Source: Rheinheimera sp.
GTDB lineage: Bacteria > Pseudomonadota > Gammaproteobacteria > Enterobacterales > Alteromonadaceae
Direction: 5' to 3'
NCBI GenBank assembly: GCA_003482455.1
Contig: DMYW01000001.1
Coordinates: 54,062-64,723, forward strand
Length of the DNA stretch: 10,662 nucleotides
Shown: piece by piece, positions 1 through 6,767 of the stretch
Position numbering within the stretch: the stretch's first letter is position 1
Layout: each line of letters starts with the position of its first letter
Translations under genes and position numbers: made by a program
The notes under the pieces: model-generated
The model's input: only the letters and a program-made list of their open reading frames with translations
Databases searched by the model: none
What the model was told of the DNA's origin: nothing

Positions 1-650
1 ATAAACACAGGCCGGCTGCAACCCGCCACTAACAATCGATGCTGCACATACAAGCGCACTTCGGCCAGTGTTAGCGGCATCAAGTGATAACGCGCTGTGA
101 TACGCTGTGCCAGCTGCCGCAAATCTTGGCGTTGCAGCAGTTGTTGCAGTTCAGGTTGGCCAATCAAAATCACCTGCAGCAGCTTTTTGGTGTTGGTCTC
201 TAGGTTCGTCAGCAGACGCAACTGCTCCAGCACCGCGGGCTGCAAATGCTGCGCTTCATCAATAATCAAAATGGTATTGATACCGGCTTGATGGTTTTTT
301 AAGAGCTTTTGGGTAATTTTATCGGTCAGCAGTTTTAAACTGGCATCGGTCTTTTTATAGCGAATTTTCAGCTCATCACAAATAGCGGCCAGCAGCTCTA
401 ATTCGGACAAGGTCGGGTTGAGAATAAACGCCACTTGCGTGTGCTCAGGCAGTTCCGCTAACAAACAGCGTGACACTGTGGTTTTACCGGTGCCAACTTC
501 ACCGGTTAGCAGCACAAAGCCACCCGCATCGCCAAGGCCGTACCGCAAATGCGCCAACGCTTCCGTATGCCGAGCGCCCAGAAACATAAAGTCTGGGTTT
601 GGCGCAATCGAAAACGGTTGACTGGTTAAGCCATAAAATGCGGTATACAT
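1..650 (-). CDS. ExeA/GspA-type AAA ATPase, 5' part (3' end outside window)
   Basis: The reading frame opens with ATG at 650 and stays open to the left edge, giving 216 residues. It is a P-loop AAA ATPase of the ExeA/GspA/MshM group. The N-terminus (FYGLTSQPFSIAPNPDFMFL) is the family's usual opening. Walker A is GEVGTGKTT at residues 50-58, Walker B is LIIDEAQ at 128-134, and a sensor-1-like LIGQPEL lies at 162-168. Family members energise assembly of envelope machines: ExeA with ExeB inserts the type II secretin through peptidoglycan, and MshM serves the MSHA pilus. The C-terminal part that could hold a transmembrane or peptidoglycan-binding domain is not in the window, so the subfamily cannot be fixed. 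A weak AGG lies 5 nt before the ATG. The gene is divergent from cca across 103 bp. The ATPase call is secure; the secretion role is inference. Confidence 0.88.
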   Translation of the reverse strand, partial: MYTAFYGLTSQPFSIAPNPDFMFLGARHTEALAHLRYGLGDAGGFVLLTGEVGTGKTTVSRCLLAELPEHTQVAFILNPTLSELELLAAICDELKIRYKKTDASLKLLTDKITQKLLKNHQAGINTILIIDEAQHLQPAVLEQLRLLTNLETNTKKLLQVILIGQPELQQLLQRQDLRQLAQRITARYHLMPLTLAEVRLYVQHRLLVAGCSRPVF

Positions 651-724
651 AACAACCTGTGTGCCTGTGCTCGGACGAAAAGCCGCGGCGAGCGTATTGG
701 GTAGCCGGTGAACATCTGCACGAA

Positions 725-755
725 TTCACCGCAAATGTAACGAGGCGGTTATAAT
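725..755 (+). promoter_or_regulatory. Possible sigma-70 promoter overlapping the cca start
   Basis: A perfect TATAAT hexamer lies at 750-755, overlapping the ATG at 754. TTCACC (4 of 6 matches to TTGACA) lies at 725-730 with a rather long 19-bp spacer. If used, transcription would begin near 762, inside the first codons of the long cca frame, and would suit the downstream TTG start at 784. It may be chance. Confidence 0.3.
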
Positions 756-2040
756 GGCAAAAAAACCACTCTCAGGAAAGCCATTGAGAACTTATCTTGT
801 CGGCGGCGCCGTCCGCGACCACTTATTACAAAGACCTGTGCAAGACCGCGACTACGTGGTCGTTGGGGCCACGCCAGAACAATTGCTGGCGCAAGGGTAT
901 GTGGCCGTTGGCAAAGACTTCCCGGTATTTTTGCACCCCCAAACTAAACAAGAATACGCACTGGCTCGCACCGAACGCAAGCAAGGCCAAGGTTACACCG
1001 GCTTTGCCTGCTATTTCGCTGCCGATGTCACGCTCGAGCAAGACCTGCTGCGCCGCGATTTGACCATCAATGCTATGGCGCTCGATGAACAAACTGGTGA
1101 GCTGATTGACCCCTACGGTGGCCAACAGGATTTAAACGCCAAGCTGCTGCGACATGTATCAGACGCCTTTGTCGAAGACCCACTTCGCGTGCTACGGGTG
1201 GCGCGCTTTCTGGCTCGGTTTGCCTATTTAGGCTTTCAAGTCGCCGACGACACCAAAGCCTTGTTGCGTGAGTTAAGTCAAAGCGGCGAACTGGCACATT
1301 TAACTGCTGAACGCGTCTGGCAAGAAACAGCTCGAGCCTTAACTGAGCAAACGCCTGCCGCTTATTTCGAGTTATTGCGCGACGTCGGTGCCCTCAAGGT
1401 GCTGATGCCGGAGCTGGATTGTTTATGGGGCGTGCCAAACCCGCCGAAATGGCATCCAGAAATCGACACCGGCGTACATACCATGCTGGTCCTCGAACAA
1501 GCGGCACTCGCCAGCACACGCTTGGATATTCGATTTGCCGCCTTGCTGCATGACCTTGGCAAAGGCCTCACACCAGCCAGTGCATGGCCGTCGCATCACG
1601 GGCATGAACACACGGGCTTGGTGCCAATTCAGCTGTTTTGTCAGCGGCTACGGGTGCCAAACGATTGCAAAGAGTTAGCGCTGCTGGCCTGTGAATTTCA
1701 TCAGCTGCTGCACCGCGCCCTGCAACTGAAAGCCAGTACTGTGTTAAAACTCTTTGATGGCATCGACCTGTGGCGCAAACCAGAGCGGTTAGACGCACTC
1801 TTGTTAGTCGCCATTGCCGATTTACGCGGTCGCACCGGTTTTGAACAAGCCGACTATCCGCAAGCGGAGTATTTGCGGGCTATGGCAAGCGCTGCGCGGG
1901 CTGTGGATATCAAAGCCATCGTGGCACAAGGCTACAAAGGCGAGCAAATCCGCGAGCAAGTGCAACGAGCGCGACTTAGCGCGTTAAAACAAACTAAACA
2001 ACATTATCAACTGGCAGAGACTGACGGAGACGACGCATGA
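754..2040 (+). CDS. cca: CCA tRNA nucleotidyltransferase (multifunctional CCA-adding and repair enzyme)
   Basis: The enzyme adds or repairs the 3'-terminal CCA of tRNAs from CTP and ATP without a nucleic-acid template. As drawn it has 428 residues, against 412 in E. coli. The class II nucleotidyltransferase head has GGAVRD at 17-22 and the metal-binding DRD at 31-33. RRDLTINA follows at 100-107, and the nucleotide-selecting EDPLR at 141-145. A C-terminal HD domain (LHDLGKG 265-271, HHGHEH 281-286) matches the E. coli-type enzymes that also have phosphatase and 2',3'-cyclic phosphodiesterase activity. ATG 754 has GAGG at 742-745. However, the family normally begins MKIYLVGG, and TTG 784 (giving MRTYLVGG) has AGGA at 774-777. 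That start would place the catalytic aspartates at 21 and 23, exactly the E. coli numbering, so the true protein may be 418 residues. The stop overlaps the next gene by 4 bases (ATGA). Confidence 0.97.
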   Translation: MAKKPLSGKPLRTYLVGGAVRDHLLQRPVQDRDYVVVGATPEQLLAQGYVAVGKDFPVFLHPQTKQEYALARTERKQGQGYTGFACYFAADVTLEQDLLRRDLTINAMALDEQTGELIDPYGGQQDLNAKLLRHVSDAFVEDPLRVLRVARFLARFAYLGFQVADDTKALLRELSQSGELAHLTAERVWQETARALTEQTPAAYFELLRDVGALKVLMPELDCLWGVPNPPKWHPEIDTGVHTMLVLEQAALASTRLDIRFAALLHDLGKGLTPASAWPSHHGHEHTGLVPIQLFCQRLRVPNDCKELALLACEFHQLLHRALQLKASTVLKLFDGIDLWRKPERLDALLLVAIADLRGRTGFEQADYPQAEYLRAMASAARAVDIKAIVAQGYKGEQIREQVQRARLSALKQTKQHYQLAETDGDDA

Positions 2041-2552
2041 ATCGGCGCAATTTTATCCTAGGTGGGGTCAGTCTAGTTGCTGCAGGTAGTGCGGCATTAG
2101 CAATCAAGTCGAACGGCTATCAGCCACAACTACCTGCGTTGCTGACGCGTTTAGAGCAGCTGCGTGGTGCGACGATCCAATCGACTACCGCATGGAATGC
2201 CAGCCAAGTTCTACAACATTTAGCCCAAAGTGTCGAAGGGTCTATTCATGGCTTTGCTGAGCTCAAACCCGTCTGGTTTCGGGCGAGTGTCGGTCCTATT
2301 GCGCTGGCGGTATTTAAAGCGCGCGGTGCTATGTCTCACCCACTGACAGAGCCGATCCCTGGCGCTGGCGAATTGGATGCGCAAGTGCCAAGCGATGCCG
2401 CACTGGATCGTCTGCTCGCCGCTTTGCAGGAATTACAGCAGTTGACGCAAGCCCAGCCACACTTTGCGTATGGCGACTTGTCGATTCAAGACAGCTTAGC
2501 TGCGCATCAATTGCATATTGAACAACATTTGACGGCGTTAACTGTGGCGTAA
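2037..2552 (+). CDS. Tat-exported DUF1569 (DinB-like) protein, function unknown
   Basis: A 171-residue protein. The N-terminus carries a twin-arginine signal: MNRRNF, a hydrophobic stretch at about 7-22, and a possible signal peptidase site after ALA at 20-22. The rest resembles DUF1569, which is related to the DinB/YfiT four-helix fold. W53 with QVLQHLAQSVEGS (57-69) matches the usual opening helix, PIPGAG lies at 107-112, PHFAYG at 141-146, and AHQLH followed by QHL at 156-165. H61, H157 and H160 or H164 could form the metal site known from DinB-fold proteins; this is inference. No substrate is known for the family. Its ATG overlaps the cca stop (ATGA), with GGAG at 2026-2029 seven bases upstream, so the two are probably co-transcribed and translationally coupled. 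A periplasmic location gives no obvious link to tRNA maturation. Confidence 0.85.
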   Translation: MNRRNFILGGVSLVAAGSAALAIKSNGYQPQLPALLTRLEQLRGATIQSTTAWNASQVLQHLAQSVEGSIHGFAELKPVWFRASVGPIALAVFKARGAMSHPLTEPIPGAGELDAQVPSDAALDRLLAALQELQQLTQAQPHFAYGDLSIQDSLAAHQLHIEQHLTALTVA

Positions 2553-2554
2553 CT

Positions 2555-2573
2555 AGCCGCCTAAGTGGCGGCT
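2555..2573. terminator. Short hairpin between two convergent genes
   Basis: AGCCGCC (2555-2561) and GGCGGCT (2567-2573) form a perfect 7-bp GC-rich stem with loop TAAGT. It fills most of the 25-bp gap between the DUF1569 stop and the cupin-fusion stop. No T-run follows on either strand, so it may act as a weak bidirectional terminator or an mRNA 3'-end stabiliser rather than a classic intrinsic terminator. Confidence 0.45.
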
Positions 2574-2577
2574 TAGA

Positions 2578-3474
2578 CTACTGGGCAAAGCCCTCGGGCA
2601 TCCGAGTTTGCTGCTCATTGACCGACAACTCGGCAATCACCTCTCGCATACTAGGGTATAAGTGCTGCAGCAAGTCAGGTTGCGCTGCTTCAAAACATCG
2701 GCCGGTAAAACCTGGCGCCATAGTGCAGCCAAATAAGGCATACCGGCTTTCCCCTAAATGCGTTGAAGTAGGCCACGACGTGAGCCCAGCTTCTTCAGGT
2801 GCTGGAGCTAAACGTCCGGCCTGCCACACCCCCGCTGGCACCACAAATTGCCGCAAATCATCAGGACCTAAACGCACTTGCTCGGTTCGTCCATCTGGAT
2901 ACAGCAAAAACAAATCCAGTGGTGTGCCCTCATAGAAGTGCCAGACTTCGTCAAACTTCAACCGATGGAAGCAAGACACACTCAGCGGGAAGTCGGTATA
3001 CATACCGAGCATAGCCGTGCCAACAGGTCCACCATCGGCAAGTTCAGCTTGAGAACGCCAAGTACTGGTATACAGGGTGCCCTCAACCGGCAAGCGTTCA
3101 AAGTGATAACGCAAGCATAGCTGGCGCTGCCGGCGACTAATCGATCGCATATGACTGCGACGAAACATCGTTAGCGGCAGGCAATCCAACACTGCCATCG
3201 GCGGAATAGGTCCATACAAATGCGGAAATAGGCCGTCGACATCACTACCCACGGCGGGTTCGAACTTTAATTGCGGCCCAAGCAGCGAGGCCTCAAGTAA
3301 CAACAAATGCAAATCGGGCTGTGCGGCATAAAACTGCTCAAGTACCCAATTCAGTTGGCTTAACGTACAGCAATGGATAAACCCCTGTTGCTGTAAACTT
3401 TCAGGCTGATATAGCCCTTGTTGCCACGCCGCCAACGCCTGTGGCGGCAAGCAGTGAATGATCACGGAATTCAT
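2578..3474 (-). CDS. DUF952 + cupin_5 (DUF985) fusion protein
   Basis: A 298-residue protein made of two small domains, each usually encoded alone. Residues about 1-100 match DUF952: IIHCLP near the start, YQPESL at 22-27, GFIHCC at 31-36 and FPHLYGPI at 83-90. Residues about 117-280 match the RmlC-like cupin DUF985: TSTWRSQ at 136-142, SCFHRLKFDEVWHFYEG at 167-183, DLRQFVVPAGVWQAG at 206-220, and FGCTMAPGF at 248-256. The HPEGG motif that usually opens this cupin is worn down to LPVEG (128-132). Neither domain has an established reaction that I can name; DUF985 members are often labelled sugar-epimerase-like, which is not a functional proof. I chose ATG 3474 because GGAG lies 5 nt upstream. 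A TTG at 3501 would add nine residues that do not resemble the family and has no comparable ribosome site. It is monocistronic, convergent with the DUF1569 gene, and has its own repeat-rich upstream region. Confidence 0.85.
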   Translation of the reverse strand: MNSVIIHCLPPQALAAWQQGLYQPESLQQQGFIHCCTLSQLNWVLEQFYAAQPDLHLLLLEASLLGPQLKFEPAVGSDVDGLFPHLYGPIPPMAVLDCLPLTMFRRSHMRSISRRQRQLCLRYHFERLPVEGTLYTSTWRSQAELADGGPVGTAMLGMYTDFPLSVSCFHRLKFDEVWHFYEGTPLDLFLLYPDGRTEQVRLGPDDLRQFVVPAGVWQAGRLAPAPEEAGLTSWPTSTHLGESRYALFGCTMAPGFTGRCFEAAQPDLLQHLYPSMREVIAELSVNEQQTRMPEGFAQ

Positions 3475-3530
3475 CCTGGCTCCGTTGATGGTGCATAACA
3501 AGCCAAGAGCCTAACAGGCTACGAGATGCT

Positions 3531-3571
3531 TGTCGCGTGCTGTGCGACACAATTCCGACATCTGTGCGACA
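3531..3571 (-). promoter_or_regulatory. Helically phased TGTCG repeats, possible operator
   Basis: Read on the minus strand from 3571, three consecutive 11-base units each begin TGTCG: TGTCGCACAGA, TGTCGGAATTG and TGTCGCACAGC. A fourth TGTCGC lies in opposite orientation at 3531-3536, forming an inverted repeat with the third unit. The block is 57-97 bp upstream of the cupin-fusion start. An 11-bp period places the sites on one face of the helix, as expected for a multi-site transcription factor. I see no good -10/-35 pair. A small hairpin (AGCCT/AGGCT, 3508-3520) lies in the presumed leader. Confidence 0.4.
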
Positions 3572-3616
3572 TGCCGCTTACAGCCAAGTTAACAAATTTT
3601 AACCAAGTCGTTGTTT

Positions 3617-3645
3617 AAAAAGAAAAAGGCAGCCGAAGCTGCCTT
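3617..3645 (-). terminator. Intrinsic terminator of the efflux operon
   Basis: On the minus strand, 19 bases after the permease stop, AAGGCAGC and GCTGCCTT (3638-3645 and 3626-3633) pair as an 8-bp stem around a TTCG tetraloop. The run TTTTTCTTTTT follows directly. This is a textbook rho-independent terminator. It separates the pump from the downstream cupin-fusion gene, so the latter needs its own promoter. Confidence 0.95.
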
Positions 3646-3664
3646 GTTGTCGCGTTAAATCAAT

Positions 3665-6600
3665 TTATGCGCCTTCTAAGGCTGCTTGCTGCTCACGGTC
3701 ATGCTGATGATCTTTGGCCAACAAGATGTACACAGATGGCAACACAAACAAGGTGAATATGGTCCCGATGGTCATACCAAATACCAACACGATACCAATC
3801 GAGTTCCGCGCCGCAGCACCTGCACCTTCGGCAAAAATCAGCGGCGTGTGACCGGCAATCGTCGCGATACTGGTCATCAGCACTGGGCGTAGACGCAGCA
3901 CAGATGCTTGGCAAATCGCATCAATTTTCGCCATGCCTTCTTCTTGCAGCTTGTTGGCAAATTCCACCACCAAGATACCGTTACGCGCAATCAAGCCTAC
4001 CAAGGTGACCAAGCCAACTTGTGAGTAGATATTGAGTGTACTGGTGATGGGATCAGTCCAATATGGAATTGGCGCCCACATCTTCCAGAAGGTGAATACC
4101 AAGGCCCCAAACATCGCTAGCGGTACAGAACCCGCCAAAATGACCACTGGGTCACGGAAGCTGTTGTACTGCGCCGCCAATACCAAGAAAATCATCGTCA
4201 ATGCGGTTAAGAACGCCGGTAAAAAGGTATTCCCCTCACGTTTAAATTGACGAGATTCGCCTGTGTAATCAATGGTGTAAGTTGGTGGCAGAATCTTCTT
4301 CGCTTCAACTTCCATATAGGTCAACAATTCGCCCAAGGTGCCTTGGCCCATACCTGAGATCTTCACCGCATTGAGCTGCTGCATACGGTTAATCGAGCGC
4401 GGCACGGTCGAATGCGTCAGCGTGGCTATTTGATCCAAGCGGATCATGCTGTTGTTCGGCCCCGTGATGTAGAGCTTGGTTAAGTCATCCGGCGTTAAAC
4501 GCTCTTGACGTTTGACTTGCGGAATCACTTTGTAGCTCAGACCATCTTTGTTAAAGCGATTGACCCAACCACCACCGAGCAAAATGCCCAAATCTTGGGT
4601 GACAGTTCGCATATCTAGGCCTAAATCAGCGACTTTTTCTCGGTCGATATTTAGCTGGTACTCCGGCTGGTCAATTTTCATATCCAGCATCGGTGGGAAG
4701 AAAAACTTACCGCTTTGCGTAAACACTTGCTGCAACTTCAGCGCGTAGTCGTAAATTTCTCTACTATCGGCAGTGGACGCAATCACAAACTCAATCGGGA
4801 ACTGACCGCCCCCAGGTAACGATGGCGGCGTGATAGGCAGAATTCGAATACCGGCGACTTCACCAAGTTTTTGCTGCACTTCAGGCAGAATTTCTTGCGT
4901 GGTGCGGTCGCGCTCCGCCCAAGGTTTTGTCACCATGCCGCCAAAACCACCGGTTGGAAAGGTGATCTGGAAGGTAAAGTCAGTCTCTGGCACATTCATA
5001 AACACTTCATTGACTTGTTTGCCGTAGAACGACGACTGGTCAATGGTGGCGTTGGCTTGTGCATCAACGATGCCGAAAATAACCCCTTGGTCTTCCAGCG
5101 GCGCCAGTTCTTTGCTGGACATGTTGTACAACAATGGCACTGACGCAGTAATAAAAGCCCAGAACAAATATACACCGGCGCGATTGTCAATTGACTGCCG
5201 TAACTTGCGGTTGTAGAACACCGCAAAACGGTCAAACAGCTTCGACAGTGGCGCTTTGAGTTCACTGTGCGGCGTCAGCATCCGAGAAGCCATCATCGGC
5301 GATAAGGTCACCGCCACAACAGCGGAGATAGTCACGGCACCAGCCAGAGTAATCGCAAATTCGCGGAACAAAGTTCCGGTTAAACCGCCTTGCAAACCAA
5401 TTGGCACATAGACGGAGATCAGCGTGACTGTCATCGCGATAATTGGCCCAGCCAGTTCGCGCGCCGCCACAATCGCTGCATTAAACGGCTTTAAGCCTTC
5501 TTGGATATGCCGCTCAATGTTTTCTACCATCACAATGGCATCGTCGACTACCAAACCGACTGACAAGACGATTGACAATAAAGTCAGCAAATTCAACGAG
5601 AAACCGCACAGCTTCATGATAAACACAGCGCCGATCAGCGACAGCGGAATCGCGATGATCGGAATGAGCACCGAGCGACTAAAGCCCAAGAACAAGAAGA
5701 TCACGACGATGATGATGATCAAGGTTTCCGATAGGGTTTTAATCACGTCTTGAATCGCCGCATCAATGTATTTTGTAGCGTCGTACGACACTTCGCCGGC
5801 TAAACCTGCCGGCAAATCGGCTTTGATTTTGTCCATCTCAGCCGTGACATTGCGAATAACTTCCAGCGAGTTGGCATTAGGTGCCACAAACACACCCATA
5901 AATACCGCGGTTTTACCGGAGTAATTAACTTCCACACTGTAATCATCAGCGCCTAGCACTACATCAGCGATATCGGCAAGACGCACCACGCCGTCGTCCG
6001 TTTGGCGAATGACAATGCGGCGGAAATCATCCACATTAGTCAAGCCAGCATTGGCATTTAGGTTCACTTGCGTGTACGAACCTTTGGTTTGACCAATCGC
6101 CGCTTGCACGTTGTTTTGCGTTAATGCGTTACGCACTTCCGCCGGCGTAATGCCATACGACGCCATTTTTTCGGTTTTTAACCAAATGCGCATCGCAAAC
6201 GTACGACCACCGAGAATTTCCGCTTTTTGCACACCATTAACCGCGATTAATCGCGGTTGCACAGAACGTGTTAAGAATTCGGTGATTTGGTTTTGTTCCA
6301 AAATGTCCGAACTGAAACTTAAGTAAGCTTGAGCAAATTGGCTGTCAGCAGCTTCAATGGCAATCGATGGCACTTCCGCTTCGGGTGGCAACTCCCCGCG
6401 CACTTGGTTCACTTTAGCGCTGATCTCGGTCATTGCTTTGAGCGGGTCGTAGTTCAGCAACAAATGCGCCGTGACTGTCGACACGCCCATCGAACTTTGC
6501 GATTCGACGTAATCAATACCACCGGCGGAGGCAATAGCGCGTTCAATTGGCGATGTAATAAAACCACGCACCACATCGGCATTAGCACCGATATAGACGG

Positions 6601-6745
6601 TTTGAATTTTAATCACCGCTATATCGCTACGTGGATATTGCCGCACCGACAAGCTACTCAGGGACTGGATCCCTGCCAGCAAAATCAGCAGGCTGACGAC
6701 GATGGCCAGTACCGGCTTTTTAATAAAAATATCTGTATATTTCAT
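3665..6745 (-). CDS. RND (HAE1-type) efflux pump inner-membrane permease
   Basis: A full-length 1026-residue proton-driven RND transporter of the AcrB/MexB fold, expected as an inner-membrane trimer that exports hydrophobic or amphipathic compounds through a tripartite channel. TM1 is at about 10-28. The first periplasmic loop runs to about 337, TM2-TM6 lie at about 338-485, TM7 is near 525-542, the second loop follows, and TM8-TM12 lie at about 843-1008. The proton-relay aspartates are D401-D402 in TM4 (GLVVDDAIVMVEN), equivalent to AcrB D407/D408. R951 and T958 match AcrB R971 and T978. The TM10 lysine (AcrB K940) is replaced by arginine, R921, in GLIARNGIL. PTGGFGG (597-603) is typical of this branch. 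Start ATG 6745 has AGG seven bases upstream. It lies 22 bp after the fusion-protein gene and is the last gene of the operon. Substrates cannot be read from sequence, and no outer-membrane partner is encoded here, so a TolC-like protein from elsewhere is likely. Confidence 0.97.
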   Translation of the reverse strand: MKYTDIFIKKPVLAIVVSLLILLAGIQSLSSLSVRQYPRSDIAVIKIQTVYIGANADVVRGFITSPIERAIASAGGIDYVESQSSMGVSTVTAHLLLNYDPLKAMTEISAKVNQVRGELPPEAEVPSIAIEAADSQFAQAYLSFSSDILEQNQITEFLTRSVQPRLIAVNGVQKAEILGGRTFAMRIWLKTEKMASYGITPAEVRNALTQNNVQAAIGQTKGSYTQVNLNANAGLTNVDDFRRIVIRQTDDGVVRLADIADVVLGADDYSVEVNYSGKTAVFMGVFVAPNANSLEVIRNVTAEMDKIKADLPAGLAGEVSYDATKYIDAAIQDVIKTLSETLIIIIVVIFLFLGFSRSVLIPIIAIPLSLIGAVFIMKLCGFSLNLLTLLSIVLSVGLVVDDAIVMVENIERHIQEGLKPFNAAIVAARELAGPIIAMTVTLISVYVPIGLQGGLTGTLFREFAITLAGAVTISAVVAVTLSPMMASRMLTPHSELKAPLSKLFDRFAVFYNRKLRQSIDNRAGVYLFWAFITASVPLLYNMSSKELAPLEDQGVIFGIVDAQANATIDQSSFYGKQVNEVFMNVPETDFTFQITFPTGGFGGMVTKPWAERDRTTQEILPEVQQKLGEVAGIRILPITPPSLPGGGQFPIEFVIASTADSREIYDYALKLQQVFTQSGKFFFPPMLDMKIDQPEYQLNIDREKVADLGLDMRTVTQDLGILLGGGWVNRFNKDGLSYKVIPQVKRQERLTPDDLTKLYITGPNNSMIRLDQIATLTHSTVPRSINRMQQLNAVKISGMGQGTLGELLTYMEVEAKKILPPTYTIDYTGESRQFKREGNTFLPAFLTALTMIFLVLAAQYNSFRDPVVILAGSVPLAMFGALVFTFWKMWAPIPYWTDPITSTLNIYSQVGLVTLVGLIARNGILVVEFANKLQEEGMAKIDAICQASVLRLRPVLMTSIATIAGHTPLIFAEGAGAAARNSIGIVLVFGMTIGTIFTLFVLPSVYILLAKDHQHDREQQAALEGA
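6239..6258. repeat. Perfect 20-bp palindrome inside the permease gene
   Basis: AACCGCGATT followed by its exact reverse complement AATCGCGGTT, with no spacer. On the coding (minus) strand it spans the codons for PRLIAV around residues 164-169, a conserved stretch of RND proteins. It could be chance from codon choice, a protein-binding site, or an RNA hairpin. Confidence 0.9.
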
Positions 6746-6767
6746 AACTTAACCTGCCTCGCTCGTC

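Noticed and set aside
499..729. 76-codon minus-strand frame starting upstream of the ATPase
   Set aside because: It is the wrong frame over the ATPase 5' end. The correct frame from 650 contains Walker A and B motifs.
3475..3501. TTG extension of the cupin-fusion gene
   Set aside because: It adds nine residues unlike DUF952 N-termini, while ATG 3474 has GGAG at ideal distance.
3502..3664. Repeat-rich gap considered as a CRISPR or attachment site
   Set aside because: The repeats are about 10 bp at an 11-bp period without spacers, and there is no integrase or tRNA nearby; an operator is the better reading.
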